From Moniliella sp. 'wahieum' (lineage: Eukaryota; Basidiomycota; Moniliellomycetes; Moniliellales; Moniliellaceae), in the NCBI GenBank assembly GCA_003971905.1, contig RSEE01000112.1, forward strand, positions 130,333 to 194,332: a stretch of DNA of 64,000 nt, written 5' to 3'. Position numbers and translations under genes: made by a program. This document shows, one piece after another, positions 31,723 through 42,479 of this stretch (position 1 is the stretch's first letter; each line of letters starts with the position of its first letter). The notes under the pieces are model-generated. The model searched no databases and was not told the DNA's origin. It saw nothing but the letters and a program-made list of their open reading frames with translations.

Positions 31723-32238
31723 TTGGTCTGCTGACGAGGCGTGGCGCAGGCACAGGGCTTATCAGAGCTTATCCCCCCCCCCTCTCCCTCATCGCAATCC
31801 TCCCCGCTCGCCGGCCGCTGGATGGGGTTGGCCCAGGTGCTTGCGTATGCGCTCCCCGATGCGTGTAGATGGCCTTGGCCTCTGCAATCGAAAACCGTGC
31901 ATGATGGCACTTATGCTCTCCTGTTGCCTTGTCGGTGCGCACACGTAGCTGAGTGCGAGATGTGGTGTGGTGTGGTGGCGTGGGTTGGTCCTATGGATGT
32001 AGAGCAGACGGCGCGCACTGTGCTCCGACGAAGGCTGCTGGTGCACGTTGGTGCGAATCGTCGCGGGAGGATCGTGACTTGTAGGTATCCTTTGATCCGG
32101 ACTGGCTGGAAGCATGGGCGAGGCAGGCGAGGAACTGGAGGATGGCCTCGGAAGAGTGGTCACGAGATCACGGTCCATGTTTAGGCCTTAGGGTCCAAAC
32201 CTTCCCTCAAGACTGAGAAAAAGAGATTTACCATCCAA
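31723..32238. other. Intergenic region between eL24 and tRNA
   Basis: About 520 bases; I see no gene or structured element. The end contains TTAGGCCTTAGGG, related to the CCTTAGG repeats elsewhere. Confidence 0.4.
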
Positions 32239-32322
32239 GCCTCTTTGGCTCAGTGGTAAAGCATCTCACTAGTAACTAATTCTGGCATGAGAAGATCGGT
32301 CGTTCGATTCGGCCAAGAGGCA
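32239..32322 (+). tRNA. tRNA-Thr (anticodon AGU) with 12-base intron
   Basis: Acceptor stem GCCTCTT (32239-32245) pairs perfectly with AAGAGGC (32315-32321), discriminator A. D arm GGCTCAGTGGTAAAGC. Anticodon stem TCTCA pairs with TGAGA; the loop is CTAGTA-A with AGT at positions 34-36 and A37. The 12 bases ACTAATTCTGGC sit between positions 37 and 38, the canonical tRNA intron site. T arm GGTCG-TTCGATT-CGGCC. CCA is not encoded. U36-A37 makes it a substrate type for t6A, the modification that needs BUD32, encoded 1.7 kb upstream. Confidence 0.95.
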
Positions 32323-32324
32323 CA

Positions 32325-32332
32325 TTTTTTTT
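32325..32332 (+). terminator. RNA polymerase III terminator
   Basis: Eight T directly 3' of the tRNA, the standard Pol III stop signal. Confidence 0.9.
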
Positions 32333-32920
32333 GTTGTCCCATCATTTAACGCTGACAATCGCCCACCGACCACCGACCTTCGCACCGCCACCACCCGCTC
32401 CTCGTCGGTAGCCACCAGCGCGCGCCCCGCCGCGGTCGGTGCGATACAGTTCCAGCTGCGCACACGTCTCAACCTGGCGCAGGTTCAGGTGCGTCGGCGC
32501 CTCAAGCCGGTCCGGTACCGAGCAGTCACAGTGTGGAACGAGGACGAGGTGGTAAGGTGCCCAACCGGCGCGGCGGGGTGAACGCCCGGCAGTCTCCTTT
32601 TTTTCTCTCTCTCGCCCGGCTCCAGCGGCATCGTTTGGATGCCAGCTTTCCTTCCCCTCGGCACGGCACGGCACGCTTAAGTGGGCCATCTCACCTACGT
32701 CCGCGCCCACGTCACAGCACTACAAATACATACGACCAACTCGAGAGGCTACAGGTGTGCATTTGCAATTGTTTTCATGCACTTGCCGGGCGGCTGCGTA
32801 GTGCCAAAAAGAGAGGATCAACGTGGAGGAAGCGGCCATGCAAGTAGGGTGGTACAGCGGAGAGGGAGAGCAAGGGAGGGCGAGAGGGAGAGCAAAGGAG
32901 AATGAGAAGGACGGAGAGGA
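32333..32920. other. Region between tRNA and eIF3i gene
   Basis: A minus-strand ORF (32342-32710, 122 codons) has a plausible coding look in its second half (LEAPTHLNLRQVETCAQLEL, then an Arg/Gly-rich end), but I recognise no family and it may be part of a broken small gene. The remainder is the 3' flank of eIF3i, with GAGGGAGAGCAA repeats at 32855-32900. Confidence 0.3.
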
Positions 32921-34029
32921 TTACTGGTCTTGTGGGTCGAGCTCAAACTCGTTCCCATAGAGTTTTTGGGAAAAGAAGGAAGGGTCAAACCAGTTGATGC
33001 GCACATAGCCGTCCTCGCCCCCGGTCGCAAAGCACTTGCCAAACGGATGGATGGCAATCGAGTTGACTGGACCAAAGTGGCCTGCAAACGGCCACACTCC
33101 TCTTCGAACACCTTGTGCCAAAACCGCGTTTCAAAGTGGCCCTGACTCGCACCTGTCGTCGTCACGTCCATTGCGTCCTGACCTCCACCTAGGATCACGT
33201 ACGGCCGCGTAGGGTGCACCGCCGCTGAGTTCAACGGCGTCTCGGTCGAGAAGGTCTTGATCGGTTCTAGCGTACGTGCATCGAGTAACTTGGCCACCTT
33301 GTCCCGCGCCGACGTCACCACGTACGTCGCGTCCGCACTCAATTGTACATCCGTAATGTTGACCCAGGATGCGCCAACACGCTCTTCTCCACCAACTCGG
33401 CAAACAGTCCCGATTCGGGCGCCTCGCGGCGTGCGCTAACCGCCTACCGTCCCGTCCGCATGGGCCGTGATGATCGCCTCGTCCAACGCGGCCCAACAGC
33501 TTGCGTAGGCTTGCCCTCCAGACCAGGCACCTCGATCGACCGCACAGGCTGGGTAGATTGCCGTGTAGGCTCAGTGCGGTTGATGGCAAATACCCGGATC
33601 ACCGCTGGGATCGAAACACGCGCATCGGTAAACATGAGAATATGACTGTCGTCCGAACTCCATGCGACCGAACGCACAGCCGTCGTAAACGTCCATTGGA
33701 ACAACTCCTTGCCCGTTTCAACCTCCCACAACCGCATGGTATTATCTGCTGACCCCGTTACTAGCACCGCGTCTCGGAATCCACATCCACACGCCATACC
33801 GCCCCATTGTGCCCGTCGTACGTCCCGATCCGCTCACCGTTGTGCTAAACACACAGTTCACCACCTTGTCCCGCGACGAGGTGAAGAACAAATCGCCTTC
33901 CTTGTTGAACTGGATGTGGTTCAGCGGACGCTCGTGGCCGTGGAAGAGAATGGGGCGCTGGTGGTGGTGGTGGTGGTGGGATCAGCAGGTGCGCCGCACG
34001 GGGAGCAGGGGACACTAGTCACGTACCAT
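32921..34029 (-). CDS. TIF34: Translation initiation factor eIF3 subunit i (WD40)
   Basis: Seven-bladed WD40 subunit of eIF3. On the minus strand the ATG at 34029 stands alone before an intron (33958-34026, GTACGT...CACCAG), giving [20 protein letters not shown], the exact family opening. Then [109 protein letters not shown] and finally [34 protein letters not shown], stop at 32921. Every family landmark is present, but spread over three frames with breaks near 33870, 33790, 33480, 33350 and 33120. A three-base first exon plus intact order argues for a real, working gene with sequence errors. Confidence 0.93.
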
Positions 34030-34303
34030 GCCGAGGGGCGTGGGGTGGTGGCAAGAGGCGCGCTGGGCCTAAGGCCTACCATGTAACAGCGTCCCGCCTG
34101 ACGAAAAACCACAAGAGCCACAGCGGGCACGGCGGCAGTGTGCCGCGCGAAGCTCCGCCCCCCGGCCTAAGGCCTAATTCCGCACCTGGTCCGACTGCTG
34201 GCTGCCCTGTGGATACCCAGGCTCAGCTAACGGACGACGGCGGCGACGAGGCCAATGCCAATGAGGATGGCGATGGCGGTGGCGATGGCGGTGGCGATGA
34301 TGA

Positions 34304-34878
34304 TCAATGCACTGCAGGGCAGCGGGACATACGTCCGGTGCCCATCGGCAGCTGGTGCATGTGCATGCCGGCGGCAGAAGACGCACAGCAGGAAGAAGAA
34401 GGAAGAAGGAAGAACGCAGGAGGAGGAAGGAAGACGGAAGACGGAAGGAGGAAGTGGCCGCCATCACTACCACACAGAAGCACAGTCAGAGACGCAGCAT
34501 CCTCCTCAACCACGACTTGTGTGCGTGCGCGTCGTGCGCGTCGGCTCGGCGAGATAGGCGTGGCGTGCTGGACGGCGGCGCGGACAGACGCCTGCTTGGC
34601 GCGCAGCTCCTCGGCACGGAAGGCGTCCTCGGCGTCTCTGTCGAGCGCATTCCACACCGCATGCGAAACAGGAACATCGCACTGCTGTACAGCGCCACCT
34701 GCGTGATGGGTGCCATGGCCTGTGTCCACGCTGACGACGCTTGTGGCTCTGACACGGGTACGCGCGCTGCCAGCCCGCGGAGCGCAGCGCACTGCTGCTC
34801 AACCCCCGCAACAGCCACCGACCCGGGCGGCACGAACATGGAGCGCACAGCTCGTGTGCGGGCGAGCGGAAGAGCCAT
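34304..34878 (-). CDS. Uncharacterised small protein with one membrane segment
   Basis: I do not recognise it. From the ATG at 34878 or the internal one read as MAPITQVALYSSAMFLF, a hydrophobic segment is followed (after a one-base frame step near 34677) by PVSHAVWNALDRDAEDAFRA and EELRAKQASVRAAVQHATP, an amphipathic charged helix. Downstream the reading becomes Ser/Leu-rich and ends without a clear stop. The pattern of a short membrane anchor plus charged helix would fit a small organelle-membrane or assembly protein, but this is a guess. Confidence 0.35.
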
Positions 34879-35140
34879 GCCGGCAGCACCAAACTAATGT
34901 GCTCCGAGGCGGTGGCAGCAGAGGGGGAGGGGACGAGGGACGAGGGAGGAGGGAGGATGGGGGGGCCGAGCCAGCTGGAATGAAATTTCGTGCGCCAGCC
35001 TGGCCGCCCTGAAAGCAGAAAAGAATCTACACCGTCGACCCCCAGTGGGCTCACGGCCATCGCCACCACCCCCACCACCTCCACCTCCACCTCCACCTCC
35101 ACCTCTCCTCCTCCGCCACGCTGGCAAGCGCCTGGCGCGG

Positions 35141-36338
35141 ATGCATGGCTCCTATGGTATTGGGCTCGGGGGCAACGTGTACCCCTACGGCTCGCATGCC
35201 CATGGCCACCCGTCCCACGTCCACGCCCATGGCCCGCCCGCGCACGTGCACGCGCACGCGCACGCCCCAGCGTACGCTAGCAGTACCTGGTCTGCGCCCT
35301 CGGCACCTGTTCCTCCCGCTGCCTCTCTGCCCGACGTGAGCAAGGCCCTGGCTGAAGCACAGAAAGCCCTCCAGAGACGTCACATTTCTCTCCCCGAGCC
35401 TGCCAACTGGCTCAAACGTACCACCATCTCCAGTACCCACAAAGATGCGTCCGTTGCCTCGCCTGGAGCGGCGACGCCACCTGGCTCGCTACGTGCGGAG
35501 ACGAGGCAATCAAGTGTGGCCCGAGTCGCAGTACGGATGCGAGGTCGGCACGCGTGCTCACCGGTCACACTATGAAGGTCAACCTCGTCGCTTGGGCACC
35601 GAACGATCCGCGTATCTTGGCCAGTGCGGTCGGATAGGACGGTGCGTATGTGGGAGTACGTACAGGCGATACGCCCACGTCGACCTTGTCTGTGCCAAGT
35701 ACTGTGCTCAACATGGCTTTCCACCCGACGGGCTCTAGCCTCGCTGTGAGCGACCATGATGATCGTGTCTCCCGCTCGATCCACGCGGAGCTGGCACCCT
35801 AGGCTTAGTCCGAGACCGCAAGGCGTCAGCTAAAGAGGAAGTCAACGAGATTGCCTGGACGCCGATGGGACGCAGTTCCTCCTCGCTAAAAATAAAGGTG
35901 CAATCGAGGTGCTGGCTCCGAGTCCTGCGCCAGTGGAGCGCGACGAGACCCACTGTTGCCCTGGACACGCACCCACCTCGTTCGAGGACACACATCACTT
36001 GTTCGCCCTCGCTTCCGACCCAACCAACCGCTTTGCCGTCTCAGGCGGCGCAGATAGCGTCCTGGCTCTGTGGAACACGTCGGACTGGACCAGTGCTGGC
36101 TCGTACGACGCTCTCACCGAGACTGTGCGCGCTGTATCGTTCAGCCACGATGGTGAGCTGATCGCCACGGGGTGAAACGTCCTTGATCACCCTCGTCGCC
36201 TCCCAGACCATGGGCGCGGTGGCTCATATCCCCTTTTCGGGCGGAACAGGCACGCTCAGCTGGCACCCTTCGCGGTACACACTCGCCTACGCTGCGGGAA
36301 AGGCTCCTGCCGTAGTCAATGTCGCTGGACAGGTCTAA
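35141..36338 (+). CDS. THO complex subunit 3-like WD40 protein (THOC3/Tex1)
   Basis: THO/TREX couples transcription to mRNA export. A His/Ala/Pro-rich N-terminus is followed by WD40 blades: LAWSGDATWLATCGDE-like, then TGHTMKVNLVAWAPNDPRIL with TVRMWEYV, LNMAFHPTGSSLAVSDHDD, EVNEIAWTPMG, HLFALASDPTNRFAVSGGAD with SVLALWNTSDW, TVRAVSFSHDGELIATG, and VAHIPFSGGTGTLSWHPSRY ending VNVAGQV-stop at 36336-36338. The FSHDGELIA and TLSWHPSRYTLAYA blades are characteristic for THOC3. Start at 35141 or the upstream in-frame 35045; the latter adds a poly-Pro stretch. Frame changes near 35470, 35570, 35630, 35800, 35880 and 36175. Confidence 0.8.
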
Positions 36339-36469
36339 ATCCAACCTGTTCATTCATCATTTTTTCTTTCTTTCTGCCTGCTGGTGAGGCTGCGCCTGGG
36401 TTTGGAGGGGATCTTGCGCTAGAAGGGACAGATAGGGGGGGGGGGGGAGGGGAATAGGTCCATAGGTCC

Positions 36470-37480
36470 TCATCCATCCAACGAGTACCCCAACTCTTTG
36501 GCCTTCGGACCGCTTCTCCAACTGAACCAAGTTGGACCACATGGGCTGCAAGTTGGAGTTGAGTGCGGCGCCAAATGCTGGGTCGCGCATCCACTCGAGA
36601 CCATGCTGGAGCACGTTACGCGCACGCTGGTCCGACCCTGCGAGACCGTAGCACCCATGCAACGTCTGGCGCGTCTTGGATGGCAAATACGATGCACGAT
36701 GTAAGATCGGCGGTAAAACGCCACTTGCCCCGGTTGTAGGCGCACGCGTAACGTCGTTGCCGGGTCGACGGACCAGGCACCATCGAAGATCGCTTCGGAT
36801 GCCTGCTCTATCGGCACGGGCGGCGGAGGCACAGCCTTATTGGCTTCTGTCTCGGCTGGCGTGCGTACACGCTTGTGCGAAACCAGGCACGAGGAACAGA
36901 CACTCGTCCTCGTACAGCGGCGCGTTCCACTGAACCCCACCCACGTCCGACGCGAGGATCGCTTTTTCCTCCCTGCGTCACGTCGGGGCGAATGTCGTCC
37001 GGTGCCAGCTCAAGGCAAACGCCGAGGAAATCGGATTGATAAGCAAGTTGAACAGCTCAGCCTGCATCGCCGTCGTTGGCGCGGGGTGCACATACCACCC
37101 CGTCCTCGCCAGCCGCACTGTCCACCCAAGCAACGCGGCTGTGAAATGGCAAGCAATTGTCCTGCCCATAGAACGCGCGAACAAAACCTCGTGCCCAGGC
37201 AGGGACGGGTGCATCACATGCTGCACCCCCACGAGTCGGGATGCGACGACCGTAAATGGCGGGAACTGGCGACCGACAATTCGACGGTGAGGCCACTCGC
37301 CCTTGCGCGTCGCCTCCACCGCGTCGTTCGCCGCACGCTGCAGCTGCGCAAACTCTTCCGACGCAGGGTCGAGCACTCCGCTCAGCACAACGTACCCGTG
37401 CTCCGCGTACGCTGCGCGGAGCGCACGCGCGTCGCGCTCGACACGTCCAGGTACGGCGAGGTGGATGTGGATGCGCACAT
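36470..37480 (-). CDS. Phytanoyl-CoA dioxygenase (PhyH) family protein
   Basis: Fe(II)/2-oxoglutarate-dependent oxygenase family; substrate of this fungal branch unknown. Minus strand from the ATG at 37480 (MCASTSTSPYLDVSSA), then ARALRAAYAEHGYVVLSGVL, GEWPHRRIVGRQFPPFT, LVGVQHVMHPSLPGHEVL, QAELFNLLINPISSAFALSW. The iron motif HRDD follows only after restoring one base near 37010. Then QWNAPLYEDE, CLF-LVP, SHKRVRTPAETEANKA, LQPGQVAFY, a distal His region (YIVHR, then PSKTRQTLHGCYG), ending LGYSLDG at 36470. His and Asp of the iron site are both present. Breaks also near 37440, 36890, 36700 and 36500. Confidence 0.82.
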
Positions 37481-38035
37481 GCCGGGAAAGGTGGAGGAAG
37501 TGTAAGAGTAAGAGTAGGAGCGGCGGATGGCGCCGCTCAAACTCGGCGGTCTGTCCGCGCTTCCCAGGCCGGGTTACGCACGGCACACTCCCCGCCCGCT
37601 GGGTGGGGCAGCGATTGATGATTACGATTACGCCGTCCCATCCCATCCCCATCCCCCAGCCGGCGTACCTTTCAGAATCCCCCAAGCGGCGCTTTCGCCG
37701 CCCAGGCATGCGGCTGCCCGGTGACATGTGACATCACCAGTGTCTCGTCTGGCCAGTGACGTGTGACGAGTGACTGGTGCCTGGGGTTGTTATCTCCACT
37801 CTCCGGCTGATGGTCGGCTCCCTTGTGGTTGTTGCTCCCCATGAATCTGGCGGGGGGAGGTGCTGGCTCCTTTCCGACAAAGTGTCCCTACGTCGACTCG
37901 ATTCTTTTGCCCCCGCTGCGTCTCCCCCCACAAAAGATCCAATGTGTCTGCGGCAGTGTCTGTGCATTGAATATTACCAACGAAACGTCTCTTGTATGTG
38001 GCACCGGAAGGAGGGGGTTAGGGGAGTTTCCCGCG
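37481..38035. other. Intergenic region
   Basis: 5' flank of the PhyH gene and 3' flank of the SDR gene; ATGTGACATC/GACGTGTGACG repeats near 37725-37775. No gene seen. Confidence 0.4.
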
Positions 38036-38983
38036 CTACAGCCCGTAAAACTGCGGGTTGACCATGGTGAACCCGCCATCAGTGTAGATCGTCTGGGCAG
38101 TGGTGTAGCGCGCGCCCAAGGAGGCTAGGAAGCCTACTGTTGCCGCCGCTTCGACGGGCGTCCTGCGCGCGGGACAAACAGCCCCGGTTTGGGCAACTGC
38201 TCCACCTGCGTCGGATCAATCTCCGTCTGGGGCGTAGCAATCATGCCTGGTGCGACGCCATTGACCGTGATGCCCTGGTGGCCCAGTTCGGACGCCAAGA
38301 ATACCGTCAGACCACGGAGCGCGTGCTTGGCACACGTGTAAATCGAGCTGTTGGGCAACGGCGTTAGACCATGCACCGAGTTGGTCATAATGATCCGTCC
38401 GTTGCCCCATTGCGACGTGTAAAAGTTGGCTTCGAGATCGGCCGAACCCTCGGTATCGCGCGTCCATTCTTGCGGTGGAGTTTGCTTTGCAAATTGCTTG
38501 GCTGCCAAAAACGAAAGCAAACCGGCGCATCAAAGTTGACCGCCATGCCCCGGTGAAACTATCCAGCAACGCATCCACCTCTGCTTGCGTGCCCTGCGTC
38601 TTGCTCCCCTCCGCCGTCGTCTCGCCCAAACGCATAAACGGCGTCGGCGCAAACGCTCCCCAACCGGCATTGTTGCACAGCACGTCCAACCGCCCAAACC
38701 GAGCCACGTGCGCCTCGAGCAAAACTGGCGCAGCTTCACTCGGCGCACCAAAGTCGTAACGAAAATCTCCGCTTCCACACCATACACAGTTTCCAACTGC
38801 TCCTTCAGCCCTTCCACCACCACACGGCTTTCCCCCGGACGCACTGTCAGGCCCACGTTGAACCCCTGCGAACCTAGCTGCCGCGCAATCGCTACCCGAT
38901 CCCGCTGCTCGAGCCGGTCACCAGCGCTGTGCGCCGCACCACGCCGCAGGCACGGGCGCACGGAGAGATGTAGCTTGGCTCAT
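38036..38983 (-). CDS. Short-chain dehydrogenase/reductase (SDR)
   Basis: NAD(P)-dependent oxidoreductase of the classical, glucose-1-dehydrogenase-like type. Minus strand from the ATG at 38983 (MSQATSL): cofactor motif TALVTGSSSGIG, IARQLGSQGFNVGLTVRPGE, RFGRLDVLCNNAGWG (NNAG motif), then MTNSVHGLTPLPNSSIYTCA with the Ser, and the active-site Tyr-x3-Lys as YTCAKHAL, GITVNGVAPGMIATP, and the end TDGGFTMVNPQFYGL with stop at 38036-38038. The active-site Tyr and Lys are intact. Frame breaks near 38935, 38885, 38760, 38530 and 38160. Substrate cannot be inferred. Confidence 0.88.
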
Positions 38984-40836
38984 GGTTGGAGTGGTTAGGG
39001 TGGTTAGGGTGGTTGGGTGGTGCAAAGCGCAGACGAGAAGGTGGAGAGATGGGGGGTGGGAGAAGAGCGCCGTGGTGGTGCAGCAGCGGGGCTTTTTATC
39101 TCGCCCGTGCGGAGCGGGGGGCTGCCAGTAGCCCAGGACAGGACAGGTACGCTAGGGATACTGGAGTGCTGAACTTGACAGTTGAACCAAGTTGAACGGT
39201 GAACGGGTGAAGGGTGAATATTGAATGGTGAACCATCCGACGGGGAAATCGGCGGGCCAGCTGCGCACTGGCCGTCTCAGATGCCTGATGCCCGGCGAGA
39301 AATCTAAATCTAAATCTAATCAGTACTCCCACGAGTCAGACTGATACGCAGTGCCTGATGGGTCGGCGCATTAGGCCTTAGGCCTTAGGGGCGGGGGTTA
39401 GCATAGAATGTTAGCATAGAATGGGCAGGCCCAGTTCATAGCTTGGGCCTGGGCCATAGGGATGGGCCGGGGCGATGGCCCCCACGGGCGAACAGGCGAT
39501 ATCGAGTGACTAGGAGCGACATGCGTGACAGGTGTGTGGGGACAGCCAGCCAGCCAGCAGGTAGCTGGCTGGCCTTGGGCCTTGCCAGCGTTGCTCAGCT
39601 CACTAGTCACTCTGTACAATCAGGACCTCAGTACGCCGGACTAGCGCGCCGCCTGGCACGGCCCGGCGAAAACCGCCGCTGCTGCTTCGACGGTGCTTTT
39701 CAGATATCTCATCGACTCATTCAATTGGCAATCAATTAATCAGGCCCAGGGCGAGGTATTGATCAGACGCACTCGTCGTTGGCCAATTTAATAACGGCCA
39801 TGGCAAATGCGACGCCCAAAAGTGGTATGTGGTGTGTGGTGTGTGGTGTGTCGTCTGTCGTGTGTCGTGTGACGACGGGGGGGGGATAGATATGGGGAAC
39901 CGAACCGAATAGACTCTTAGCCAGCCCTAAAGCCTAACCCACAATCTTCGTCCGTATCATCGACATTTAATATTCATCTTCCCCCAGTGCCCAGCCAGAC
40001 TTGCCCCAGTCCGGCCAGACCCCAGCAGGCGGGAATTTACTATTCTGCAATAACATTACGGAACCGATGCGAGATGCGAGACGCCGGTCTGGGAATCCGT
40101 CCCAGTGCGGGCCAGAACAGAGAGAAAGAACAAAGTCCAATCATATCCTCTTTCAAAAACCGAGTTGATGGAGCTTAATTCAAGCTTCAAGCTGCACAGG
40201 AAGTGTGACTGTCGCATGTCGCATGTCGCATGCCACAGAGGGCCTGAACGTGCAGGTTCAGGCTGAACGTCCAAGTTGCCACTCAACGTTACGCGTTATT
40301 ACGGCTTGTGGTTGACGCGGCCGAGACGGGAGAATGGCCGCTAAGATCAATAATTAGGAGGCCAAAGGAGGCCATCCTCTGCCATCCTTGGCCATCATGC
40401 ATCTTCCACGATGGCCACAGGGAAGGGGGAACGACCAAGAAATCAAACACTGAACGAGGCGCATGGTCCAGCACGGGCTAGGTTCTTGTACCTGCATAGG
40501 CGTGCGACCACCTCCACTGAGATATGCATGGAAGGGGGGGGGGGGGCATGGCCTGAGGAGAAACAAACAACAATCGACAGGAGGGAGAGCGGTACGGGGC
40601 CTTTGCTGCGCAGTGGGGTTTTGGGGACAGCAGAATCAAGTCAAATCAAGTCACTCTACTCGGAGGCCTAGGCAACCCCATGCCCCATGCCCCGGCGCGT
40701 AACTCGTGATTACTGATTACTGAATACAGACCAAGATCAGTACATCAGTAGCCCTTTTGTCTCTTGTCCTGTGCATGTGCGGCCACGCGCGACGTGACAA
40801 GTGACAAGTAGCAACAGAGCCGGCCAGGACTACACG
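38984..40836. other. Intergenic region
   Basis: Contains GGTTAGGGT repeats (38990-39015), GAACGGTGAA repeats (39190-39230), TTAGGCC repeats (39371-39388), GTGTGGTGTGTGG repeats (39830-39870), an AAGCTTC remnant (40180-40194) and a G run (40532-40542). No coding family recognised. Confidence 0.45.
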
Positions 40837-41937
40837 TTACGTCGTAGTCGTTGGTACGGACGTTTCGCGGGCGCGTTGGGCTGGCCGATCGCGCTCGTCC
40901 TTCTCGGCCACTTCGGAGATGCGACAGGGAGACGAAGAAATGAGGCACGGCCATGCCCGGTTCGGTGCGACGGCCAAGTTGGCTAGGCCGCGTTGTCGCC
41001 GCCACCAGTTGGTCCGGCGAAGGATGGAAGCTGCAAGTGGGCAGTCGGGCCGGGTCAGCGTCCAGCCAGGGTCCAAGGAAAAAGAAGAAGAAAAAAAGTA
41101 GATGAGTAAGGGGAGAGACGTACGTGTCAAGGAATCCCCAGCGGGAAACGAAGCCCTGGCTCAACTCGTACGCTTCGGGATCCAATGGGTCGTCACCATG
41201 CACGCAGTAGGCCGTGTCCCATGGATTGGCACTCTCCCCGCCCCACAGTTCCACACACAGGTCCAGCTCGGAAAAGTACCCGCACAAGATCCCCAGCAGG
41301 ATGCGCTCGCGCACCTCGGGCCAGGGGAACGACGCATCAAGGAAAAAATGGTGCGGCACAAGGGCAGATACCTTGCTTGGCGCGTACTGCGCAGGAAGAC
41401 GTCCCAGTACAGTTCCCGCCCAGACGCATAGTCCTCAGCAAGGTACGACAGTGACAGGTCGTCGTCCCATACCGCCTTGGCCACCCCAAGCCGCGCTCCC
41501 AACGTGTCGAATACATAGGATACATCAAACGACGGCATCAGCCGCTGGTCGCCCCACGCATTGCCAACAACCAGACGAGACAGATCCCACGTGCGCGGCG
41601 CGGCGAACGCGAGCGCACCAGCGTCCGCTTGGCTCGAGGAAGGCGGCCTGCAAGGGGGTCCACACGGCCACGCGGAGGGGAGGCCGGAGGAAGATCCCAC
41701 CAGCGGCCCGGCGCTGGCCACGTGCTGCTGCTGGGGAAGGGGGAAGGAGGGGGGCGGGAGTGGTGGTGGTGGTGGTGGTGGTGGTGGTGCGGCGGGCAGC
41801 TCCGCATGGGGGGGCGGGGCACGCAAACGTCGACGGCGGAGGCGGAGGCGCAGCTGGGCCAGACGGTTCTGCTCGCGGCGGCGCACCCGCCGCAGCTCAA
41901 TCTGCTCCGCCGTCAGCTCCTGCCGTCGGGGCGCCAT
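40837..41937 (-). CDS. bZIP transcription factor with DUF3425-like C-terminal region
   Basis: Minus strand from the ATG at 41937: LTAEQIELRRVRRREQNRLA then QLRLRLRRRR is a bZIP basic region (N-x7-R core NRLAQLRLR), as in fungal Yap/AP-1-like proteins; no leucine zipper of normal length is obvious after it. A Pro-rich stretch follows, coded by the GGT repeat at 41760-41790. Then DLSRLVVGNAWGD, PSFDVSYVFDTLGARLGVAK, and in the next frame PHHFFLDASFPWPEVRERIL, with VHGDDPLDPEAYELSQGFVS and RWGFLD, which resembles the DUF3425 tail of fungal bZIP proteins. An intron starts GTACGTC near 41123 and ends TTGCAG near 41037; the last exon reads NWWRRQRGLANL and ends at 40837 in the frame that fits best. 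Frame break near 41350. Confidence 0.75.
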
Positions 41938-42379
41938 GGCGGGGGTTACCGGTTAGGTGTTGTGGTTGTGGTTGGGGCCTTGCTAGCTATCTAGCCGCTC
42001 GGCCTGCCCTGCCATCACATGCCACATCACATGCCACATCTTAGGGTTACCCCCGGCAGTCCGGCGTCCTGCGCCATAGTGCCTCTGGATGCCCCGGGAG
42101 CCAAGAGGCAGCGGGGCAGTGTGCCGCCCACCCGCCTCGTCGCCTTGGCGCGGCTGGTCTCACATCTCACATCTCTCATTCGTATCCTATATCGTATCGC
42201 ACATGCACCCCATCCACGCGGGTATCTCGGGCGTCTGACTGGCAATCGCGCCAGGCTGCGCGTCTTCCCACCACCACCACGGGAGAGTCTGAGTCTACGG
42301 AGGAGAATGCCACATGCAGACCTTAGTAGTGCGAGCTTGTCCCTCTCCCGCTGGGAGAAGTGGCGAGGGACACTAAGTA
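41938..42379. other. Intergenic region upstream of bZIP gene
   Basis: Promoter side of the bZIP gene; contains GGTTACCGGTTAGG (41945-41958) and CACATGCCACATCACATGCC repeats (42014-42040). No gene seen. Confidence 0.35.
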
Positions 42380-42479
42380 ACTCTTCACATGGAAGCGGGA
42401 TGCGCGGAGGTAGTAGTGTCATCAGTGTGTCTACCAGGCACGCCTTTTGTTTTTGCTCCTGGCTTTCTTCGGCCTGGCC

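Noticed and set aside
38990-39015. GGTTAGGGTGGTTAGGGTGG resembling telomere repeats
   Set aside because: Only about two units, 9-base period with GTGG inserted, and directly upstream of an SDR gene start; more likely a simple repeat in the leader.
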